Below, in pieces: positions 38,813 to 50,929 of a DNA stretch of 64,000 bases. Both the position numbers and the translations under genes were made by a program. The stretch lies in contig CM072811.1 in NCBI GenBank assembly GCA_037013495.1, forward strand, positions 26,972,159 to 27,036,158, given 5' to 3'. Origin of the DNA: Hippophae tibetana. Lineage: Eukaryota; Streptophyta; Magnoliopsida; Rosales; Elaeagnaceae. Positions within the stretch are counted from its first letter, which is position 1. Every line of letters begins with the position of its first letter. The notes under the pieces were generated by a model. The model worked only from the letters and a program-made list of their open reading frames with translations, was not told the DNA's origin and searched no databases.

Positions 38813-39140
38813 GAACTCATATTAGCACTTTATTAATCATTTGTTTATAAATATGAAGTTATCTGGAATCTCTACTAGTATTTTTAATGCTATAATGAGC
38901 TCTAAATATGAAATCAGGTGTACGTAACTCCAATTTGTTTCTTGGTTTGTATGAGTTTTGGTGCCCATGAACGTGTTCCATATGTTTAAGGGCACCAAAA
39001 CTCACACAAGCCAAGTAAGAAACCGGAGTTACACTTGATTTCATATTTAGAGTTCATTATAACATTAAAAAATACTAGCAAAGATTTCAGATAACTTCAT
39101 ATTTATAGACAAATGATTAATAAAGTGCTAATATGAGTTC
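38813..39140. repeat. Long inverted repeat (hairpin) in the 3' part of the CACTA element
   Basis: The left arm (38813 to about 38966) and right arm (about 38990-39140) are reverse complements with scattered mismatches. The outer ends are GAACTCATATTAGCACTTTA and its complement, and the inner ends GAGTTTTGGTGCCC and GGGCACCAAAACTC around a loop of about 22 bp. Arms are about 150 bp. It lies just after the Ulp1 exons and before the right subterminal repeats. It could be a nested foldback element or a source of hairpin RNA. No target duplication is evident. Confidence 0.85.
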
Positions 39141-39845
39141 GTCGAAGGGTTATATCACTCGGATGTCGCTGTGGTAATCTCTTTTTTATGGTAATATTTA
39201 TAATGATTTAATTTCTTTATTCGTATGTCTCTAAAATTTAGACTATTTGTTTGATGGATATTTACGTGCTCATGTATGTAGGGGAATATGAATTGTTATA
39301 TGGATCAGCTATTTTTTGTCTAATTTTCTTGTCATAATGCTGGTGATTCTATGTCAACCAAGCTTACTCACATCCAATTACACTTTGATGACATTATTTT
39401 ATTTGTAATTTAAGTTAACTATATGTATTGTATATACATTATTTGTTTTTGTAATAAATTTAATTATAAAGTAATTAATTATATTTAAATTTTTAATTAT
39501 TTGTATTATTATTTATATTTTAGTTTTTTATGCTATATATATTGAATAATACGAAAAATGAGAATAAAAAATTCATAAAATGTACGTGTAAAGTCGGTTC
39601 ACCGCGTGAACCGACTTTACATTTTAAGTCACTCAATTTAAAGTCAGTTCAGCGAACCGACTTTAAATTTGTTTAAAGTCGGTTTTTAATCAACTTTAAT
39701 GCCTATTTTTGTAGTAGTGTCATGTCAGTAAGACTTTAACTATACCGAACAAATTTAACTAAGAAACTTGTAGAGTACCAAACTCCTCACAACTCAAGAT
39801 AGCTCCATTAAGAATGATCCTTAACCGTCCCACTTTGATATCAAT

Positions 39846-40230
39846 CGTTGAGTAAAATTTAGAATACATAACTCTAAATTTACTAATATTGGATCCAAAT
39901 AAGTAAACAAATTACTTGTATTATACCCATAATAAAAGACATTATAACACCTTTCAAAAATAACTCACAAATTGAAGAGAAAGCTCTTAACTCACACTCA
40001 AACTAAGAATACAAAAACTTATTTTTTTTTAATGGGATGATTAAATCAAATGCAAGGTAGGCTATTAATAATCCTCACCATGCAATATACACCACACAAA
40101 TATAAAACTAAGAAATAATTCTAACTACACAAATATTATCACATTTCTCTTTTCTACATCCTTCTAGATTCTTTTTAAAAAACAATTTCTTCAACCACTC
40201 TATTTATTGAGTTGGTGTTGATTTTCAAAA
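39846..40230 (-). repeat. Right (5') LTR of the downstream copia element, unit A
   Basis: Matches the left LTR (25826) over TTGAGTAAAATTTAGAATAC and what follows. The first base is C where unit B still reads TGTTGAG. The far end reads TTTTCAAAA instead of TTTTCAACA. It carries only one copy of the 47-bp unit. The preceding 120 bases hold the primer site (ATCAAAGTGGG on the minus strand). Confidence 0.8.
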
Positions 40231-40538
40231 TTAACCCTATATGAAAATAGATTATTCATGCATAGTAGATCATATTACTCTTTTTCTATTCTCTTTCTAT
40301 TTTCTGTATGCATCAGAACTCATCACATGAAGGTGAAACTTATTGTCAAATGCTATAAGAAATATTGCTCATTTGCATTGCATCCACATTTTTTAAGAGA
40401 AAAGTGTAGCGGATTATGGACACAAGGTACTAATCTGTATTCAAGAATACCAAATAGGTTAGGTTATGCCTTTAACCTTTTTGGTGTGTAACACGACTAT
40501 GGTTAGAATATAGAAAAAAAGTTCAAGAAATTCCTTAG

Positions 40539-41040
40539 ATTATGTCATTTATGTTGTTTAGTCTCTTTAATTAAAAATGATATCATTTAGTCCATTAGCT
40601 TTATAAAAAAGGATAATGATAAATTATATTATTTTAATAAATTTTATTATTTTTCATTCAAGTGATTAAATATGATTGAAACATGAGTCTTTACTAATGG
40701 TAAAGTCACACTTAATATGAAAAAATAAAAAAATATTCATTTTTTAATATTTTTAACTACCATTATTTTATTTTAATATTTATGAAAAATTAAAATATAT
40801 ATTTAAATAAGTTTTTGTTTGAATTTTATTATTGTTTATTTTTTAAAAATTATTTCATGTTTAATCACTTTTATCTTTGCTAAATACTCATACTTTAATT
40901 GTCTTTTAATTACTTGACATGAAATAATATTTTAAATAAAAAATAATTAAAATAATATAATTTTTCTTCAATTGGCTCTTTTTACAAAGATAAGTGACTA
41001 AATGACATTAGTTTTAATCTAATAGACTAAATGACATAAT
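40539..41040. mobile_element. Candidate MITE of about 500 bp with long terminal inverted repeats
   Basis: The left end ATTATGTCATTTATGTTGTT and the right end CTAAATGACATAAT are inverted. Imperfect complementarity extends inward for roughly 120 bp on each side (TGTCATTTAGTCnATTAG-type blocks). No coding capacity and no certain target duplication. It lies in the spacer between the two units. Confidence 0.55.
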
Positions 41041-41729
41041 TTAATTGACTCCATCGCACCTAAATTATAATATATGACTACTTATTTATAAAATTTATTG
41101 CATCAATCAACATAAATACGAACACAACATGAAATCTATCAATCAACAATGTGTGTGATAATCCAATTTTAGTATGATTTTGCCCTTTCACATTATGAAT
41201 TCCTAGACAAGGGTAAATTTTAATTAATTATGAATTTGTTTATATGAACACACAATACAAATAAGATATGATTGTCATTGTGATTAAGAAAAGAATCTTA
41301 TATATTAATTGTATGTCTATTATTAATAATATTTATTCATTAAGTTCACACTTCTTATAGTTTTTCATTTTGTATAAAAATGTATGATAAAAATTAACTA
41401 TTCCAACATATACCAATATTCCCACGTGTTGATTAAAAATGTGTGGTACTTGTGAAAAAAAAACCAATATGTGTAGTAATCCAATTTAAGTATGATTTTG
41501 CTATTTCACATCGTGAATTCCTCGTGCTCTAGAGAAGGGTAAATTTGAATCATTTGACTAAATTATTGAGAATGTCAATAAATTATCATTTAAATGTTTT
41601 TATCGTTAAATTATCATTTAATTATCATTTATATGTTAGAGTTTTTTTCAGAGTAGAGAACTCTGGATTTCTACGTGTTCGTGTGTCTTGAAATGAGCAT
41701 AAGGGTTCCTTTTATAGTATAAGGAATCT
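41041..41729. other. Spacer between duplication units, no gene recognised
   Basis: AT-rich. The only structure seen is a pair of diverged direct repeats of about 75 bp, at about 41148-41218 and 41463-41547 (TAATCCAATTTnAGTATGATTTTGC ... AAGGGTAAATTT). Homology to unit A begins at 41730. Confidence 0.5.
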
Positions 41730-42035
41730 TTGTTAAACAAAGATGAATAAAATATGATGTCAAAATTGGAGGATTAGCTCTAAAAACAAGGCATGACCTC
41801 GTCAATTTAATTATGTTTATGATTCTTATATTTTTCACCCATAAATAGGCATGTAACTAGAGTTTACCACCCATATAATTTTGGTAACTTGAGAAACTAT
41901 ATATTATTTCCCATTTGGAATGAGGAGACCAAACAGTTCCCATACATTCAAGATACAAACTTAATGGGCATATGAACAAATGCCACACCTAAAGAAGAAA
42001 ACTCTCTTTGAAGATTATATCATGAAAAATTAACG

Positions 42036-42710
42036 CGATAATCCCCAATTATATTGTAGGGTGGTCAAATGAACCCCCCCCCCCCCCCCCCCACTTGGGA
42101 TGTAGGATAAGAGGTGTGACACCCGTCCTAAGAAAGAGTGTTGAGTTCACAAGAATGAACCTCCTCTTTAGGAGTAAGGTGGCTAAATGGACCCCTCACT
42201 TGGGATGCGGGGTAAAAAGCATGATGCCTATACTAAGAAAGAGACTTGATTTCACAAGAATGAACCTACTCTTTGGGAACCAACCCAATGATATAGAGAA
42301 ACCAAAATGAAAAATCGTAGATAGAGGTTGGATTCAATTTCACCCTTGTATGTCTCTTATCTTGCAAAAAATAATACGATAACCCCCAAGTACGGAGTAA
42401 GGTGGCTAAATGGAATTCTCACTTGGGATGCAAGATAAGAGGCATGATGTCTATTCTAATAAAGAAACCTGAGTTCATAAGAATGAACCTTCTCTTTAAG
42501 AATTGTACACAAGGGTTGGAATCAATTTCACCCTTGTATGTCTCTTGTCTTGTCAAAAACCAGCATAATAACCCAAGTACGAAGTGAGGTGGCTAAATGG
42601 ACCCCACTTAGGTTACGGGGTAAGAGGCATGATGCCTTTCCTAAAAAATAATCATGAGTTCATAAAATTGGAACTTTTCTTTAAATGCATATATCAAGGA
42701 GAAATAACTT
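42036..42710. repeat. Tandem array of diverged units, about 180-215 bp each (unit B)
   Basis: This is the counterpart of 2849-3570. The first two units are fused by a deletion: the GAATGAACCTCCTCTTTAGG block runs straight into AGTAAGGTGGCTAAATGG near 42175. The first unit also contains a run of 19 C (42074-42092) where unit A has a short C run. Confidence 0.8.
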
Positions 42711-45006
42711 TCAATTGTCGAAAAACTCGACACTTGTGTTACATATAACAAATGTGAAGAACGATAAGTTAATGCAAAAAGTTCCAATAATTACATCTAA
42801 TATTAATGGGTATAGATGTGACCTAGTACTCTCAAATATAGATCATTACTACATCATTCAAATCTTGTTGAATAGCTTCATAATAGGCCCAGATTTTGCA
42901 AAGCTTTTTATCCACAAAGTGTGAAGTCTTGCATAAAGTCTTTGCTTCCCTTTCATAATCAATAGCAAAGGACAGGGATTGCATGATGTGTAACATAGAA
43001 ATATATGTTACAAAAAAAATTAAAATAAAACAGTAATGGGAAGACATGAAAGAGTACTTACATCAAAAACATGCCTCGCTATTAAGTGTCAAATACTCTC
43101 ATTCCTTCTTTTGCGTGCTTCATAAATGGATGAACAATCAATAGAAAACCTAAAGTGGTGGTATAGGTCATCCTTGTAGATATGTTTCCAAATATCCTAT
43201 TTGTAAATAACATGTCTAGCCTTTAACCTGACCTCGTTTATTGGATAAGTTCAAACCCATATGTGGGCTTATAATTTCCTCTTACAAGTACCATCCATTT
43301 CATTATAGAGGGACCTTAGTTTGTCCCATTACTTTATTGTCAGAAGTGATATAGACGTGGGGAATATAGGCCTCTAGGTCACCTTGACACTTATAGAAGG
43401 TGATTCTTTATGGGTATTTTTATAACTACACCACCAATTATCTAATACAATAAGGTGAAATCCTCAACCTATCTTTCAGTACTACCTCTCGAGGTTTTTT
43501 TACATTGAATGAGGTAGAGGCATCATATATTTGTTGGAGTTACATTACCCCTACTACTTTGAAAAGATCACATCAAGGTGTAGTAGGGCATAATTAGGTC
43601 CAGTTTCTTAGCCTGCATTTTCAAACTACTAATCACAAAACTTACCCTGCTTTTAAAGTATCAACTAAGTTAGATAGTGAGCTCATTTACTCCTTTACCA
43701 AACTCAAAACTTAGAATCTTAACCTTATTTTCAATCGGGATAACATCGTTATTCTCCAAGGCCTTCTCATACCTCACTATTTATAGGAAACTTTTTTGCA
43801 CCTTTCATTTGTACACTATAAATGAGAGCTTTCCTTCCCTAGAAAGTGCAAAACCCTTATAAAGATGTGTTGAAAATACAACGTGAAATAATGGAGTAGA
43901 AAAGATGGGGTAAAATAACAAATTAAAGAAAGAAATATTTCACCTCCAATAGATGATTAGGCATTATCTCCCCATTAAAGCCCTTGTTCTCCTTATAATG
44001 AAAGGATAAAAGATAGATCAGTTCACACAAATTACAGGAAGATATGCAATTAATAAATCAATGGAGAATTAATTGGATATTTAGCTCGTTGAATATATTT
44101 GGTATAATTCATTATGTTGATGAAATATAAATCTAGATTATTGACTCTCACTTATATGTATAAATAATACCTTCGATGGAGTCATTATTTGCTATTAATT
44201 AAATCACTTAACGCCTTTTATCAGACAGTCAATTAATTTAATTAAATTATGCTTATTGTCTAAGAAACTAATAAGCAATTTAACATGACATCTTCGGTCA
44301 GCCAATAATTTAAACTCATATTCAAGCTATTTAAATTAGATCTTGATTGTTGTATCGAAAATCTAATTTACATATTTTAAATTTATTACAAAAAAATATA
44401 TCGTCAATATATTTTTCAATAATAAACTTTATAAAAATCTTAATAAATTTTCTAAATAATATGTACAAACATATCAACATAACTAAAATTTTATTATCAT
44501 AATTAATCAGACATGTTAAAAATAATGAATGATCAGTAAATTATTTATAACAAATTCAATAAATACAATGTTGTTTACTGAAAAAATAAGAATATAGATT
44601 AGATATATACCCAAAAGATAGATAAATGAATGTGTCTTGCTCCATATAAGAGGTATTAATCTCCGTAGTATTCCTTAGATAACAGCAAAGATTTCATATC
44701 GTCTGATCTAGAGTAACTCTTTTTTATTGTATTTTCTTTATGATAACCTAATTTAAATTATGTAGAAACTAAACATAGAACTAAAGACAATAAAATTTCT
44801 CATCTCTCAAAAGTACATAGAACTAAAGAAAATAAAATTATTCATCTCTAAAAAATTGATAGAAGAACTTGAAAAATAAACTATTGTTAAAACTATTGAA
44901 AAACTCATGCTTGATTAGATTTTGGTATGATTTGAAGAGAAAATAGGCTCTTACTTATAAGTGGGGAACAATTGAGGAAAGGGAGAGAAATGTGGTTGTG
45001 AGGGAA
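42711..45006. other. Unrecognised duplicated AT-rich region (unit B)
   Basis: Counterpart of 3571-5820. No supportable gene. The open frames at 42685-42924 and 43677-43862 have partners in A, but their differences are mostly amino-acid changing. A segment of about 60 bp near 44540-44600, absent from A, begins atttataacaaattcaataa. Confidence 0.5.
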
Positions 45007-46971
45007 TGATGAACGAAAACCGGCATCGCCGATCTTCGCAAATACTTTGGTTTTAATATTTATAAAACTCTCGCAAGTGCACGAATCATTTCGAAGAAAA
45101 TGATAAGTATACTCCCAAGGTCGATCTAAGGAAGGAATGTATGTGGTTTTTAATTTATTATTCAAACTTTTAAAAACGAAATTAAATCCTAAACATCCTG
45201 TCACGATAGTTTGGTTTTTGTGTTCCTAATCTAATAACATAAAATAAACATATATACAGATTAATTAAATATAATCTAATAACATAAAAATAAACATAGA
45301 TACAAATTCAATAAATAATTATCTAAAAATAAACATATATACAGATTCAATAAATATTCATGCAAATTTTATCATTTATATTAGCGGAGTATTTATGGAT
45401 ATAATAACTAAATTAATTATGCTTGCTCATATTATCTAGGTTATTAAAGATATAAATTGATATTTTATTGATTCTCTCTTTTTTATATAAATACCACCTT
45501 TGGTGGGGTTAGATATTCTTTGTTAACTAAACAAATCAATTAACACCTATGGGTGGGGTTGATAACTAATATGCTTAATTAAATTAATTCCTTTTTCTAA
45601 GAGATTGAAAATGAACCATTTAAATGCCACCTTTGGTGGGGTTAGACAGTTTAAACTTTATTCAAGGTGTCCAAATTAAACATAAGAATTTAATTATCCG
45701 AGTACTAACTTTCAAGTTTTAAAACCACTATTGAAAACATGTTGTCAATACATTTTCACATAATAATTCTTATAAAAACTTTTGAAATAGAGTTTCACTC
45801 TAACTACCGGGCGATTGTACCAACAAATAAAAGAGCACTACTCTAAATTAGACCGGATAACTAAACCTTAAAATCTAATTTTCAGTTTTAAGTTTGTAAT
45901 GAAAAATAATATATTTCTCTCTAACATTCTTAATATAAAATCTTGAATAAAAACAAAATCAATTCATTTTAGAAATTTTCACCTATTTAATATTTCGCAA
46001 GCATAACAACGTTATTATTATATCATGTTTATAAACAGCTAGCAGAGTTAAATTTAATCATAGACAAATTAAATATAACATGTAAGAATAAAGCATAAAA
46101 ATAACTGTAAAGAAAATAAAATCCTTACAGAACTTCGACGCTATTCCCGTTGCTAGAAAACCTCCAAGCGGAATTTGCACTCCCATTTATTGAATCAAAA
46201 ACTAAATTATTACAAAAACATTACAAGTTCCTCTCAAAAAGAGAAGAACACTAAAACTAAGAGAATTGAACTAAAAACTAAGAAGGAAACTAAGAAAAAC
46301 TTAGAAACTAAGAAAGAAACTAAGGAAAACTCAAAAACTAAGAAATGAGAGAAAGAAAGAAGAGAGAAGTGTAGTTTGAAGGTGTGTTTTGAAGTGAAGG
46401 GAAGGGGGTATTTATAGGTGAGGATGGAGAGAAAAAGTAGAGAAAAAAATGTTAAAAAAATGTAAAAACGCGGATTTTTGATTACTGACGTCATTTGATG
46501 ACGTCAGCATGACATGGGGCGGCTGCACAGTACCGGGTATGAACAGTACCGCGGCTGCACAGTACCGGGTATGAACAGTGCCGAGTCTGCACAGTGCGCG
46601 CGGATGAACAGTACGCGCGGATGAACAGTGCCGCGCGTTGCTGCTTGGGGCGGCGCTGGGGCGCGGCGGCGCGATTTTCGTCTTTTTGACATTTTTGACC
46701 TTTTTGACCCATTTTGTCCAATTTTTCCATGTTTGTTGACCTTTTCCCACTTATTTATTAATATATTTGTGATGTATTGCTTCAAGTATTTCTGTTTGAG
46801 TCTTTAAATTGCGTTTTTAAGCCAAAATACCTGAAAAACAATAAAAATACCCGTGATTCCGAAAAAGACAAATTTATATAAATATATGATAAAACATATA
46901 AATATATGTATTTTTAATCAATTAATGTGCATAAAATCATGGTTATTTTAGTGCTTTTTGAGCACTCATCA
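45007..46971 (-). mobile_element. Solo LTR, gypsy-like, private to unit B
   Basis: The ends TGATGAACG and CACTCATCA form a short inverted repeat with TG...CA. The flanks are GGGAA (45002-45006 and 46972-46976). Unit A has one uninterrupted GGGAA at about 5801-5806. The segment with aagtgcacgaatcatttcgaagaaaatgat is of the kind found at Athila/Tat-type LTR edges. No gag-pol lies inside, so it is a solo LTR of about 1.97 kb, presumably from LTR-LTR recombination. Minus orientation is inferred from that edge and is less certain. The overlapping open frames at 46412-46785 come from a GC-rich repeat. Confidence 0.8.
46519..46640. repeat. GC-rich minisatellite inside the solo LTR
   Basis: Diverged tandem copies of GCACAGTACCGGGTATGAAC-AGTACCGCGGCT and shorter GGATGAACAGT-CGCGC units. 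It is by far the most GC-rich stretch in a strongly AT-rich window. Confidence 0.75.
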
Positions 46972-47879
46972 GGGAACAATCACCGTGCACCATGATCACC
47001 TTTCAAGTACTCATTAGCATTTGCTAAACTATTATTATTTCTTGAATGATGTTTGATATCAAAATTGTAGTGATTAAGTCACTGCTATCATCTGAATAAT
47101 CTTTCTTATTTATAATCACTTTCAATATTAATTCATAAAAATTAATCGAAATTATTGTTATCAGTTCTGACAATGAATCTAAAACTTAATACATATACTG
47201 TGAATTTCTTAATAGCGTTTTTGATAGCTAACTATTTCCTTTTATTACTGTGATAATTTAATTATGAATCATGGAAAGATCTTGATGTATATCTACAAAG
47301 ATATTTTTTTCTACTTTTGCTTTCAAAATTGCTTCCCAATATTCACATGAAATATTTGTTTTAATTATCATTTTATCATATAGACTTGGATGATATAAAG
47401 TTGGTAAATTTTTTATCTATGCTTTTATCTTATCTATGTATAAAATATCTTATTCTATCAATTTCCGAACATGATGTTTTTTAATTTTGTTTGTAGAGGT
47501 TTTCGCTTTTCTATAAGTTTCTTGATGTATGCTTCAACATACGTTAAATATCTTAATAATCTTTGTAATTGATTTTTATCTTTTAATTTGCTAAGAAATC
47601 CTTGAATGTTATTTAATATATGAGACAGTAGATTATTTTTTATATCTCAATTTCTAGCCCTAAATATTTAATTTTTTACTAAGTAATTACTACTTTCTTC
47701 TCAAAAATCACGATACATTCTTATAAAATATTAATAATATCTAAATAATTTTTATTTAATTTATTATTGAAAACCAAAATATCTCCTATATAAGCACAAT
47801 AAATATTTTGTAATTTCTTAAAGATGTTGTCCATATACCTTTGAAAGATACTTGAAGCTTATTTTTATCAGAATGGTAC

Positions 47880-48300
47880 CACAGTTCATTGGAATTGTTC
47901 TTGGGGGCAACTAAATATTATTAGTTTTTGAGATTCTTTATCTAGTCTTATTTGCCGAAATCCACTTTTGCAATCAAAGATTGAGAAGTGTTTCTTCCCG
48001 TTTATTAATTATAATAATTATTCTTTATTTAGTATATAATATCTATTATTAATGGTTTCTTTATTTAGTGCTTTGAAGTTTATTACCATTCTTTTTTTCC
48101 CCTTCTTTTTTTAGCTTATTTTTCAACTAAAAATGTTAGACCAGAGTAAGGTAAATTACTTAGTATTATGACTTGTTGTTCCAAAAGTTCTTGAATTTGT
48201 TTTTCAAATTCAATCCTGTATCTTGGAATATAAATCATAGGTTTTACTCTAATGTCTTTGTTAGGATCTCTTAGTCTTATATTAGCAATCATTTTAGATT
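47880..48300 (-). pseudogene. Pararetrovirus reverse-transcriptase fragment, copy B
   Basis: The minus strand reads RLRDPNKDIRVKP and EFEKQIQELLEQQ near 48200-48300, then FDCKSGF near 47955-47990 and FSYPQ-like bases before it runs into stops. It is the same damaged RT as in copy A, slightly more complete at its N-terminal side. Confidence 0.7.
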
Positions 48301-49141
48301 TATTTACTTTTGGATCTAAAAGATTTTCTAAGCTTACTATTTTTAATAATTTTTTGATACTAGTTATGGTTTTATCTTCCTAGATTTCATTAAGAAAATA
48401 ATTTTTTTCTCTTCTATATCTAATAAGATATGTTTTAAATAAGCTTTTTGTTATTGCTTTATGTCTATTTCATTACGTTTTCACTTTTTTATATTATTGC
48501 ATAAAAGTTGAGTTTGATACAATCAAAGATTTTCTTATATTTTGATACATAAATGGTTTCACTATTTAGTATTATTATACTTATTTTGTCTAAATATTGT
48601 GTAAAAGGTTGATATAAGTTTAAAAAATTATTCTCTATTAATAAATCAACTCTTGTTTCTTGTTGATATATGGTATAAATATGAAATTTCTCTTCTTTAT
48701 CATTATATCTATATTTTAAGACTTTATTAAGATTTATTATAGTATTGTTAACAATTCTTATAATTAAATCTCTTGGTACTTGTTTTTAGAGTTCCTATGA
48801 AAATACATTTTTACTAGCTATACACATACTAACTTATGTATCTACATATGAATGTAAATGATAACTCGTGTAATCTTTAAATTTCAATCCTATCTTAATA
48901 TAAGTATTATTCGAATTTGTAATACTATACATATTATTCATCTTCTGATAAAGAGTATTTATATTTTGAGTATTTATATTTAAGTCAGTTATTTCTTCTT
49001 TAGTTTCTTCTAATATATAAATACTACAAGTATAATCTATATTTGATTCCTTTATTGGTTTTTATTTCATCTTAAAAGCTTCTTTTAAGATTTTTTACTT
49101 TCTGCAAAAATTCCTTTTTAATTCCTTTTTTATATTGAAGC

Positions 49142-49197
49142 ATGCTAGGACATTTATAAGTGTAATGCCTTTCTTCATTACAAATCCAATATCTGTA
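49142..49197 (-). pseudogene. Pararetrovirus coat-protein zinc knuckle, copy B
   Basis: A CCHC-type knuckle with the same spacing as copy A (7805-7860), changed at several residues. Its upstream frame is interrupted. Confidence 0.55.
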
Positions 49198-50366
49198 TTT
49201 TTTTTAACTGATGGGCTATAATTTTTATTTTATGGTGGCTTATATCTTTTTTTCCTAAAATATATTTTTCTATAAGGTTCTTTGTTATACATTCTCTTAT
49301 ATTTTTTGAAAATCCTCTTTTCTAAATTTATATCGTTTAAATGTTTTGTATTTTTCTTGTAAGATTTTATGTTACATTTGTATTTTATCTATCATTTTAA
49401 AATCTCTTGTACCACAATAGATTTTATCATTTTCTCTTAATTTTTTTTTATAATCTTGTCTTTCTTGACATTTAATGATTATCTAATTTTTAAGAGTTAT
49501 TATTCTTTCTTCTAATAGGTCTAGTATATTTTCCTTATTCCATCATTATGTTATAAGTTTATGTAATATTTATGGTAATTTTTGAAAAAATAATTTCTTG
49601 TAAGTTTCTTGCATAGATAGTAACTTGTGATGACATATTTCATATTCACAAATAAAGGAATCTATATAAAACATGTTACTTTTTCATATTTTTTATATGT
49701 TATTTAGCTTCTTCAATTTCATTTTCATTAGATTTAGTGATATGTTTTCTTTTATTTTTTTTGATAAATTTTTTTAATATGTTATTTATTACAGTATCTA
49801 AATAATTTTTACATTTGGGAACATTCCTCTACATTTGTAAATGTTGTTGTTCTGTTAAATTTGTAAACCAAATTTTAACATTGTTTGTCATTTTGTGAGC
49901 TACTAAGACTCTATAAGTTGAAGGATTTGATTGTGTGGTTAGTTTGTATGATTACACTCATACCACTAGATCATTCATCAAAAAGTTTTTTTCCCTAATT
50001 TTTCAATGTAATCATTCTTTCATTTTGGGATTTTTTTCTTTTTTTATAAGGAAGGTCATGTTCCTCTAGCTTTTGCCTATTTTGTTCTTCACTATGTGGA
50101 TCAGATGTTTATTATTGATAAAGAATTGGTAATGAAATTTGTTTCATATGATTTTTTGATCATATTTTTTAGATCAAAATTAATTTTACTAATTATTATC
50201 ATATCATATTCCTCTTTATTTGTACAATTTTTTTAATCATAATGTCTTTCAAGCTCTTCATCTATTAATGTTAACAAACTAACTAATTTTTTTATATCCC
50301 TATTCTCATGGTCTATAAAATATTCTTCTAATTCTTTTCTATATTTCATTAAATTGGGATTAGAGC

Positions 50367-50576
50367 TTATTCTTTATCTTTGGATTTTTCCTTATTCTTT
50401 CTTTTCTCATTCCTATGTATCAATTCATCTAATATCCTTGATGGTTCTTCCTTTAATGCTACGAATTGATTAAACTTATAACATATAATTTTCTTATTTC
50501 TAAATATATTATTTAAATCCCTTCTTAATTCTTTAAGTTTCTTATGTATGTTTTGTTGTATTTTTTTTATAATCAT
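50367..50576 (-). pseudogene. Pararetrovirus charged coiled-coil-like segment, copy B
   Basis: A 69-codon open stretch, very rich in Lys/Glu (KKIQQNIHKKLKELRRDLNN at its start, ending KNKEKSKDKE). It is located between the movement-protein-like block and the zinc knuckle. This fits an N-terminal coat-protein or virion-associated region, but the composition alone cannot prove it. Unit A has the same place with about 70 bases deleted near 9110. Confidence 0.4.
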
Positions 50577-50929
50577 ATGCTCTTATTTCTTTTATGAGTT
50601 CTTTTTGTGCCTCGTTTATGTATTGTAAGGATTTTATATTTTATTCTTGTATTATATCTATTTTTTTGTTAAAAGAATTAAAACTTTAATTATTGTTATT
50701 TGATTTTTTGATATAATTATTAGACTTATATTAAGATCTAATTGTATATGTGGTTTGTTTTCGAACATTATTGGAATAATAGTATCATTTTTTTCCTAAT
50801 ATTATGTTATGGGCTAATACTTTTATTATTTTAATTTCTTGTTTTATATATATTACCACTCTTTGTGTGCTAAAGGATTTTCTTTCATGATCTATAAACG
50901 TAAATCTTAATATATTACTTTTTCTACAT

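Larger units (their letters stand above)
30247..39719 (+). mobile_element. CACTA (En/Spm-type) DNA transposon with TNP2, Transposase_24 and Ulp1 modules
   Basis: The left end CACTACTACAAAAATGGG and right end CCTATTTTTGTAGTAGTG are inverted. The flanks are TCA (30244-30246 and 39720-39722), the 3-bp duplication expected of CACTA elements. Joining the flanks recreates the sequence of unit B near 63840 (ggtcatttatcatgtcag). Subterminal regions carry repeats of AACCGACGCTA, GTAAAGTCGGTT and their complements (30270-30480, 30790-30890, 39590-39700). The body reads rightward: a TNP2-type transposase (32077-35448), a second gene with a Transposase_24 domain (35706 on) and a Ulp1-type protease region (to about 38636). 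Several stops and frame slips show that this copy is not fully coding-competent. It inserted into the copia element after the segmental duplication. Confidence 0.93.
25826..40230 (-). mobile_element. Decayed Ty1/copia element downstream of U-box copy A, split by a CACTA insertion
   Basis: Left LTR 25826-26327 and right LTR 39846-40230 bracket a minus-strand gag-pol. A PPT-like GGTGTTGAGGAG lies beside the left LTR. A primer site, a mutated TGGTATCAAAGTGGG, lies beside the right LTR. The 9.47-kb CACTA (30247-39719) separates the body from its own leader and 5' LTR. The same copia element lies at the same place in unit B (59255 on), so it inserted before the duplication. It has many stops and shifts, and no clear target duplication could be read. 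Confidence 0.85.
2541..41729 (+). repeat. Tandem segmental duplication, unit A
   Basis: From the shared string TGTTAAACAAAG onward, unit A matches unit B (41730 onward) almost base for base. The match covers the tandem-repeat array, AT-rich region, pararetrovirus remnant, U-box gene and downstream copia element. Homology stops abruptly to the left of 2541 and 41730. Unit A is longer than its counterpart because it carries four or more later insertions (10958-15956, 18128-19541, 20419-24433, 30247-39719). It has also lost about 2 kb around position 9530. The last stretch, 40231-41729, may or may not be part of the repeated unit because unit B runs out at the window end. Confidence 0.9.

Noticed and set aside
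46412-46785. Overlapping minus-strand open frames rich in Arg/Ala
   Set aside because: All three frames are open because of the GC-rich minisatellite in the solo LTR. No family features.
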